A program made the translations under genes and the position numbers. A stretch of 61,611 nucleotides of DNA from Alphaproteobacteria bacterium. GTDB taxonomy: Bacteria > Pseudomonadota > Alphaproteobacteria > Micavibrionales > Micavibrionaceae. The notes under the pieces are model-generated. The model did not search any database. It had not been told where the DNA came from and worked only from the letters and a program-made list of their open reading frames with translations. The stretch covers positions 1 through 61,611 of the forward strand of contig JAGRIU010000027.1 in NCBI GenBank assembly GCA_020443075.1, given 5' to 3'. Shown piece after piece: positions 55,718 to 61,611 of this stretch; the first letter of the stretch is position 1; each line of letters begins with the position of its first letter.

Positions 55718-57595
55718 ATGGACTTTATTCTCAGCGGAAACATCCATATTTTATTCGCTCTGACACTAACTGTCTTTGCAATCCTGGCGTTTATACGGGA
55801 ACGCATCCCTATCGAGATCACCAGTGTAGCCCTGCTAACCGCGCTGCTCCTTTTCGGACAATTTTTTCCGATACTCGATGAAACCGGCAAAAACAAGCTC
55901 GAAGCATCCGCATTTTTAGCGGGGTTTGCCAACCCGTCTCTTATCGCCGTTTTGGCCCTGTTGGTTATGGGACAAGGCATGATTCAGACAGACGCATTGA
56001 GAATTGTGACAGATCTGTTCGTATTCAAAAATCATAAAATGGCATGGTTTTCGATTATCAGCACAATGATGCTCGTATGCATTCTCAGCGCCTTTATGAA
56101 CAACACCCCGCTCGTGGTCATCGCCATTCCGATCATACAAGCCCTCGCAAATTCTGCCGGTATGTCGGAAAGCCGGGTCATGATTCCCTTGAGCTACATC
56201 GCCATTTTGGGCGGCATGACAACCTTGATCGGTTCGTCAACCAACCTGCTGGTTTCCAGTGCCATGGTTGAGTTAGGATATGCCTCCTTGCAATTCTTCC
56301 AATTCGCAATCCCCGGGGTCATCCTCGCTTTCCTTGGCTTTCTGTATGTCATAGCCATCGTTCCACGGCTGCTGCCGGACCGTATGACCATGGTCCGCGA
56401 CTTTACCGGCTCCCAAAAAGAATTCGTTGCCGAAATAGACATCGAAAACGACTCGCAATTGATCGGTATGGAATGCATCGGCGGTCAATTTCCAGAACTC
56501 AAGGACCTGAGTGTAAAACTCATTCAGCGTACAGGCCACCTGATTTTACCGCCCTTTGAACAATATACGATCCAGGCAGGGGATGCCTTAATCGTAACCG
56601 CCAGCCGGGAAGCCCTCGCCAATATCCTGTCAAAGCACCCCGGCTTTCTTCTCTCCGATGAAGAAGCAAAGAACATCCACGAAGAAAACAATGATGAAAA
56701 TACAGGAGAACAACAAGAAGCACGGGTCTTGGCCGAAATAATGATAACGCCGGCTTCGCGTATGGTCGATATGTCGCTCGAACATGTCAATTTTCAACGC
56801 CAATTCAACATCACAGTTCTGGGCATCCAGCGCCGAGCCAAAACCGTTCGCCGCCGCGTAGGCCGCATCAGACTGGAAGCCGGAGACGTATTACTCATTA
56901 CAGGCACCCGCAGCGCCGTCAACGCCCTGCGCGGCAACACCGATGTCATCGTCCTGTCCGGCTCCAAACGGGATCTGCTGGCGCCCAAAAAAGCCCCTAT
57001 TGCCGCAACCGTATTCGCCATCACAATCGGATTAGCCGCCACAGGCATCCTAAATATCCCCGTAGCCGCCATCACCGGCGCAGTCATGATGCTGGCCACC
57101 GGTTGCCTGAACATTCGTCAGGCCACAAGAGCCATAGATCGAAAAATATTTTTGCTCGTCGGTTCTATGCTGGCTTTGGGCTATATTTTACAAGTCTCCG
57201 GCGCAGCGCATTATATCGCCGGCCTGATTATGGGCATGCCATTCACACAGACACCGCTGATATTGCTGGCGCTCCTGTTTTTACTGGTTGCGATTTCAAC
57301 CAATATCTTGACCAACAACGCGTGCGCGATTTTGTATACGCCCATCGCCATGGACATGGCTGAAAAAATATCTGTGCCGGAAAATGTCAGCGTAGACATG
57401 AGCTTTTTATTTGCCGTCACAGTCATTTTTGCGACGAACTGCTCTTTTGCCTCCCCTATAGGATATCAGACGAACTTGCTGGTTATGGGACCGGGACACT
57501 ACCAATTCAGGGACTTCCTTAAAGCAGGTATCCCTCTTGTCCTGATCCTCTGGATTACATATATTCTAATCCTTAAATATTACTACGGCCTATAA
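55718..57595 (+). CDS. SLC13-type permease with two TrkA-C domains
   Basis: This 625-residue inner-membrane protein has N-terminal helices with SFMNNTPLVVIAIPII-like region (AFMNNTPLVV) and GGMTTLIGSSTNLLV, two TrkA-C (RCK_C) domains at about 228-305 and 333-415, and C-terminal helices with ISTNILTNNACAILYTPIAM and FASPIGYQTNLLVMGPG. The family moves sulfate or other anions, possibly regulated by a ligand on the RCK_C domains. It is divergent from the EAL gene across 200 bases in which I see no other gene. Confidence 0.9.
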   Translation: MDFILSGNIHILFALTLTVFAILAFIRERIPIEITSVALLTALLLFGQFFPILDETGKNKLEASAFLAGFANPSLIAVLALLVMGQGMIQTDALRIVTDLFVFKNHKMAWFSIISTMMLVCILSAFMNNTPLVVIAIPIIQALANSAGMSESRVMIPLSYIAILGGMTTLIGSSTNLLVSSAMVELGYASLQFFQFAIPGVILAFLGFLYVIAIVPRLLPDRMTMVRDFTGSQKEFVAEIDIENDSQLIGMECIGGQFPELKDLSVKLIQRTGHLILPPFEQYTIQAGDALIVTASREALANILSKHPGFLLSDEEAKNIHEENNDENTGEQQEARVLAEIMITPASRMVDMSLEHVNFQRQFNITVLGIQRRAKTVRRRVGRIRLEAGDVLLITGTRSAVNALRGNTDVIVLSGSKRDLLAPKKAPIAATVFAITIGLAATGILNIPVAAITGAVMMLATGCLNIRQATRAIDRKIFLLVGSMLALGYILQVSGAAHYIAGLIMGMPFTQTPLILLALLFLLVAISTNILTNNACAILYTPIAMDMAEKISVPENVSVDMSFLFAVTVIFATNCSFASPIGYQTNLLVMGPGHYQFRDFLKAGIPLVLILWITYILILKYYYGL

Positions 57596-57619
57596 AGTAC
57601 AAAACATACAAATTCCACC

Positions 57620-58345
57620 ATGCAGATTTCGTCCTACAACCCTCACGATCGCTATCGCCGCAAAGCCGCAGACCGCATGGCCGGTGTTATGACTGTCGTC
57701 TTTATGGTAGCCCTGTCTCTGGGCATAGGCTTCTGGTTTGGCAATCAAAATGCCGGCCAGGAAGCGCGTATCCTAAAAAAACAGATGAATGAAGCCAGTG
57801 ATCTGCGCCTTAAAATGCAGGATGAAATCACGGCCCTGCGCGCCGAAGCACAAACAGCTAACGCCCGTTATAAACAGGTTCAGGACACCTACAAAGAAAC
57901 AATCCCCGAAGGTCCGATGCAGGAACTGGTCTTGCTGTTAAAAAAACAGATTGATGAAGGCCGTAGCGCCGAACGTTTGGCATTTTTAATACGCTCGGCC
58001 CGCCCGCCGCGCAATTGCAGCGAACCGCAAAGCCGCCGCTTTGTTGTCTCCACACCGGCCTATAAAGGCCCGGAAAGTAAGCTCATATTGGCCGATGGTG
58101 CACTCAGCATAAAAGCCACCGGCAAGTCCGCAACCAATGCCAAAGGTCAGCCTGAGGCCTGGTTCGACCCCGCAAAAAAAGTTGCCATCAGTTTTACAAA
58201 TACCGAAGGAGAGACAGAAACAAAAACCGGAATACTGCCCCTTCAACACTCTGTAGTCGTCGGAAATAAAGAGTATCGCCTGAACATCACGGATGGTGCA
58301 CGCTCATTTGCGAAAGTCAGCTATGACAGCTGTGACTACCCTTAA
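57620..58345 (+). CDS. Single-TM coiled-coil envelope protein, 241 aa
   Basis: The family is unknown to me. A short cytoplasmic part precedes one TM (residues 22-44), a coiled coil (about 48-95) and a C-terminal globular domain with SKLILADGALSIKATGKSAT and cysteines RNCSEP and YDSCDYP. The layout is like DUF6776-type proteins of other proteobacteria. It starts 24 bases after the permease, so it is probably co-transcribed. Confidence 0.7.
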   Translation: MQISSYNPHDRYRRKAADRMAGVMTVVFMVALSLGIGFWFGNQNAGQEARILKKQMNEASDLRLKMQDEITALRAEAQTANARYKQVQDTYKETIPEGPMQELVLLLKKQIDEGRSAERLAFLIRSARPPRNCSEPQSRRFVVSTPAYKGPESKLILADGALSIKATGKSATNAKGQPEAWFDPAKKVAISFTNTEGETETKTGILPLQHSVVVGNKEYRLNITDGARSFAKVSYDSCDYP

Positions 58346-58358
58346 AATCAAAAGCGCA

Positions 58359-59759
58359 TCAGAAAAGAAAACGAACGATTTCCGCCATATCCCCGCTCAA
58401 GGTAAACTTCTCAGCCCCCCCCTGATGCTCGAGCTCAACAATAAAGCGAGCGTTGGAAATATCCGCCGGATTAACATTACTGCGAACAACCAACTTGGTA
58501 TAGGCGATATCGGCAAGCCGTTTTCGCAACGTTTGCCGCAGAGCGGAGCCTCCCTCAATCATCTCGAAAAATGCCGGATCATTAACCGCCAAATGTCCCG
58601 AACCATCACTACGAATAAACACCTCGACAACGCTCTGACCGGCCTCCCCGTCTTTCTGCTTCAAAAGACCGTGAAACTTATTGGCGCCCGATGCATTTTC
58701 AAAACGTACGTCCCATAACGTCCGATCCCGATCAAAAGAGATATTGCCCCCATCCAAAAGCCCGGCATCTCCTAAATCATTTTTTTCGCTCTTGGTCAAA
58801 AATCCGTGCGTTTGCAAATACGTCCAAAAAGCCGAAGAAGAACCCACATAAAAATGCCCGGACAAACGGGCCAGATTTTCATCAAGAATATCGGGTAAAG
58901 CCAGCCCCAGTTCGAGACGATCATCCCCTTGCGCCTTAGCAGCAACGATGGCTTGAGGTTTTTCAAAATTCCCTTGAAGCGTAATCGCCGCATCTTGCCA
59001 CGGCGTTCCCAAAACATTAAGTAACCCCGTGCGTATCTCACCGTCAATCTTGACCGGAGCGTTCTTCTCCCAAAGAAAAGCAACCTGTCCACTGGCACGA
59101 GTAGCTTTCAAATCCGGATAATCAATACGCGCACTCCCGATCTCCATATCCGCATTCCAACGCTCTGCCCCATTAATCTGCCCCCTAAAGACAGATTCAA
59201 AGCGCAAGTTCTTCTGCGTATACTTCACGTCAAATTGAAACGCCGCCGACGAGGCTGTCTCTTTTTGCGTTCCTCCTGAAAAAACAACAGATATCCCGCC
59301 ATAATGCGAACTGAGCAAGGACAATTGCGCATCAGAAAAATCAATAGCCCCCAATGATAAAAACGAGGGATTAACGCGTGCATCCGCGCGGCTCCATCCC
59401 GCAATGGAAATATGTCCTTGACCGTCAAGCTCACCGGTCAAACGCAAACCGCTAACTTTGACTCGCTCGATTTGCCCGAACAACAACATAGAGATCCAGT
59501 TATAGCGCACATCCAAAGACTGGATAGAGCTAAATCCCTGAGGATCAAGAGAAATCTGGCCATAACGCAAACTGGAAAAGTTAGTCTGAGGCGTCGGCAA
59601 AACAAGACCCTGAAATCCGATAGACTGCAAATTTTTATCAACGCTTCTTTTGGCAAGATACGGCAATAACGCCATCAGCCCCACAACACTTAAAAAAGCC
59701 AAAACCGCCAGCAAAATCCAGCCAACCATCATATTTCGTTGGATCATATGCATAAGCAC
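58359..59759 (-). CDS. AsmA/YdbH-like envelope protein, 466 aa
   Basis: An N-terminal TM (about residues 12-34) precedes a long beta-rich periplasmic part with repeated short strands (LSLGAIDFSDAQLSLLSSHY, FQFDVKYTQKNLRF, LWEKNAPVKIDGEIRTGLL). This is the look of AsmA/YdbH-type bridge-like lipid transport proteins, though shorter than YdbH. The start may be MIQRNMMVGW four residues later. It is convergent with the 241-aa gene and lies 6 bases after parE. Confidence 0.65.
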   Translation of the reverse strand: MLMHMIQRNMMVGWILLAVLAFLSVVGLMALLPYLAKRSVDKNLQSIGFQGLVLPTPQTNFSSLRYGQISLDPQGFSSIQSLDVRYNWISMLLFGQIERVKVSGLRLTGELDGQGHISIAGWSRADARVNPSFLSLGAIDFSDAQLSLLSSHYGGISVVFSGGTQKETASSAAFQFDVKYTQKNLRFESVFRGQINGAERWNADMEIGSARIDYPDLKATRASGQVAFLWEKNAPVKIDGEIRTGLLNVLGTPWQDAAITLQGNFEKPQAIVAAKAQGDDRLELGLALPDILDENLARLSGHFYVGSSSAFWTYLQTHGFLTKSEKNDLGDAGLLDGGNISFDRDRTLWDVRFENASGANKFHGLLKQKDGEAGQSVVEVFIRSDGSGHLAVNDPAFFEMIEGGSALRQTLRKRLADIAYTKLVVRSNVNPADISNARFIVELEHQGGAEKFTLSGDMAEIVRFLF

Positions 59760-59765
59760 CCCGCC

Positions 59766-61611
59766 CTATACGTCAATATCACCGGCAAATTCGGCATGGT
59801 CCTGAATAAAACGAAAGCGGGGCTCGGCATTCTTCCCCATCAAGCGCTCAACCAGATCATCCACATCTTGCAAACTGACGCCGCCTTCAAAAGCCGGCTC
59901 TTCATTTAAAAGCACATCGTCACCGGCAAATACAGGCGCCGCATCCGGCAAGCTCACCCGCAAAAGAATACGGCTTTTCGGATCCATCGTCGTCTCTTTA
60001 AGCTGCTTGGCAGGCATTTCGCCAAGCCCTTTAAAGCGGCTGATATCAATTTTGCTTTTGCCTTTAAAAATCGTGCCCATCAATTCGTCCTTATGAGCAT
60101 CATCACGCGCATAGGCGCTTAAAGCCCCACTGACCAAACGATATAAAGGCGGTTGCGCCAGATAAAGATGCCCATGCTCGATCAAAGGCCGCATCTGCGA
60201 ATAGAAGAAGGTAATAAGCAACGAAGCAATATGCGCCCCGTCCACATCCGCATCGGTCATGATAATCACGCGCTCGTAACGCAATTTTGTCAGATCAAAA
60301 TCTTTCCCGGTTCCACAGCCCAAAGCCTGAATGAGGTCCTGTATTTCCTGATTGGCGCGAATTTTATCTTTCGTCGCACTCACCACATTCAAAATCTTCC
60401 CGCGCAAGGGCAGAATAGCCTGTGTTTCACGGTTGCGACCCTGCTTGGCACTGCCGCCCGCACTATCCCCCTCAACGATAAACAGCTCCGTATCCTCAGA
60501 ATCCGTTCGGCTGCAATCGGCAAGCTTGCCCGGTAAACGCAATTTCTGCGTCGCCGTCTTGCGCGCCTGTACACGCTCGTTTTTACGGCGCTGACGCTCT
60601 TCGGCGCGTTCAATCACACTCACCAAAAGCCTATTGGCCGAAGCCGGATCGCTGGATAAAAACAGATCAAACGCATCCTTAATCGCCAAATCCACCCATT
60701 TTGTCACGCCCGCACTAGCCAGCTTTTCCTTGGTCTGCCCTTGAAACTGAGGATCTTTCACAAAAACGGACAGCAATACAGCCGCCCCGTTCATCACATC
60801 ATCCGCCGTAATAATGCCGGTTTTCTTAACGCCCGTCATCTCGCCATAAGCGCGCAAACCGCGCACCAAAGCCAAACGCAAACCCGCTTCATGTGTACCG
60901 CCCAGAGGCGTTGGCACCGTATTACAATAAGAATGGGAAAACCCTTCCCCGTCCGTTGGCCAGGTAATCGCATATTCAACGCGCCCCTGCCCCTCCGGTA
61001 ACTTTGCCTTCCCGGAAAACGCATGGGGAATAATAACCCCTCGCAATTTAAGTGATGCATTAAGAAAATCCATTAACCCATTGGGAAAATGAAAAGTATC
61101 GCTCTCCTTAATTTTACTATCTTCCGGAATAAGCTCCGGCGCACAACGCCAGCGAATTTCAACCCCGGAATATAAATACGCTTTAGAACGCGCCATCTGA
61201 TACAGCCACGCCGGCTTAAAATGCGCTTTATCTCCAAAAATTTCCGGATCAGGGTGAAATGACACCGTTGTTCCACGCCTATTATGCACCGCCCCCAAAT
61301 TTTCCAGCTTGGATGTTGGCTTCCCGCGCGAATAGGACTGGCGGTAAAGCCGTTTGTCGCGGGCAATCTCAACCCACATATCATCCGAAAGTGCATTCAC
61401 AACCGAAATCCCGACCCCGTGCAACCCGCCCGAAGTCTCATAGGCCTTATTCCCGAACTTTCCGCCCGAATGCAGCGTTGTCAAAATAACTTCCAAAGCC
61501 GATTTTCCGGGATATTTCGGATGCTCGTCCACCGGAATCCCCCGCCCGTTATCCCGGATCACAAGCGAATAATCGCCCTCCAGCGATATCTCGATCCAGT
61601 CCGCATGCCCG
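59766..61611 (-). CDS. parE: DNA topoisomerase IV subunit B (5' end outside window)
   Basis: 614 residues are visible and the start is beyond the right edge. The GHKL ATPase shows VIRDNGRGIPV and GGLHGVGISVVNAL; the Toprim domain has EGDSAGGSAKQGR and TDADVDGAHI. RFKGLGEMPAKQLKETTMDP and the PLYRLVSG region favour ParE over GyrB. With ParC it decatenates chromosomes. Confidence 0.93.
   Translation of the reverse strand, partial: GHADWIEISLEGDYSLVIRDNGRGIPVDEHPKYPGKSALEVILTTLHSGGKFGNKAYETSGGLHGVGISVVNALSDDMWVEIARDKRLYRQSYSRGKPTSKLENLGAVHNRRGTTVSFHPDPEIFGDKAHFKPAWLYQMARSKAYLYSGVEIRWRCAPELIPEDSKIKESDTFHFPNGLMDFLNASLKLRGVIIPHAFSGKAKLPEGQGRVEYAITWPTDGEGFSHSYCNTVPTPLGGTHEAGLRLALVRGLRAYGEMTGVKKTGIITADDVMNGAAVLLSVFVKDPQFQGQTKEKLASAGVTKWVDLAIKDAFDLFLSSDPASANRLLVSVIERAEERQRRKNERVQARKTATQKLRLPGKLADCSRTDSEDTELFIVEGDSAGGSAKQGRNRETQAILPLRGKILNVVSATKDKIRANQEIQDLIQALGCGTGKDFDLTKLRYERVIIMTDADVDGAHIASLLITFFYSQMRPLIEHGHLYLAQPPLYRLVSGALSAYARDDAHKDELMGTIFKGKSKIDISRFKGLGEMPAKQLKETTMDPKSRILLRVSLPDAAPVFAGDDVLLNEEPAFEGGVSLQDVDDLVERLMGKNAEPRFRFIQDHAEFAGDIDV

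Overview
The window is chromosomal DNA from an alphaproteobacterium. The main evidence is a 14-subunit-type complex I operon accompanied by an NDUFS4-like subunit, an ECF sigma factor paired with an NrsF/DUF1109 anti-sigma factor, and the conserved runs miaB-phoH-ybeY-corC-lnt and metK-trmB-rimP-nusA-infB-rbfA-truB-rpsO. An order such as Micavibrionales or a Rhodospirillales relative is possible, but the sequence alone does not prove it. Genes are dense, mostly in short overlapping operons, with five tRNA genes.

Layout. 1-11.4 kb: a nuo operon on the minus strand (nuoA-B-C-D-E-F, then the start of nuoG). It is interrupted several times: by small unknown ORFs, by a 370-bp insertion carrying a GIY-YIG nuclease gene between nuoD and nuoE, and by a plus-strand purL-purQ pair (PurL has a PurS-like N-terminus) between nuoF and nuoG. 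11.4-24.4 kb: tRNA-Asp, ald, ispG, tRNA-Val, a membrane protein/CapA pair, tRNA-Arg, an NDUFS4-like gene, ECF sigma/anti-sigma, tRNA-Pro, DUF192, CBS, msbA, a patatin and a HAD phosphatase. 24.5-30.5 kb: a 1254-residue two-TM coiled-coil protein, a Na+/alanine symporter and a small exported protein. 30.5-36.5 kb: miaB, an RNase H-fold protein, phoH, ybeY, corC, lnt. 36.7-46 kb: XRE regulator, metK, trmB, rimP, nusA, infB, rbfA, truB, rpsO. 46-47.3 kb: an exported protein and a sparse boundary region. 47.3-53.8 kb: an integrated element of lower GC ending in tRNA-Asn. 53.9-61.6 kb: a GGDEF/EAL-like protein, an SLC13/TrkA-C transporter, two envelope proteins and parE (partial).

Two mobile systems stand out. 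The first is a palindromic repeat family with ends TGTCATCCC/GGGATGACA. Copies lie in frame inside purL and purQ, much like Rickettsia palindromic elements. The same ends bracket the GIY-YIG gene, and that insertion is flanked by a perfect 17-bp direct repeat that includes the 3' end of nuoD. This suggests a minimal autonomous element plus non-autonomous derivatives. The second is an element of about 6.5 kb at tRNA-Asn. It encodes a large serine recombinase whose 3' end lies inside the tRNA gene, a filamentous-phage-type (gene II/X, Phage_CRI-like) replication protein, a SpoVG homologue, a DUF3800 protein, a seven-TM protein and an unknown HTH-like protein, with no visible Zot or coat gene.
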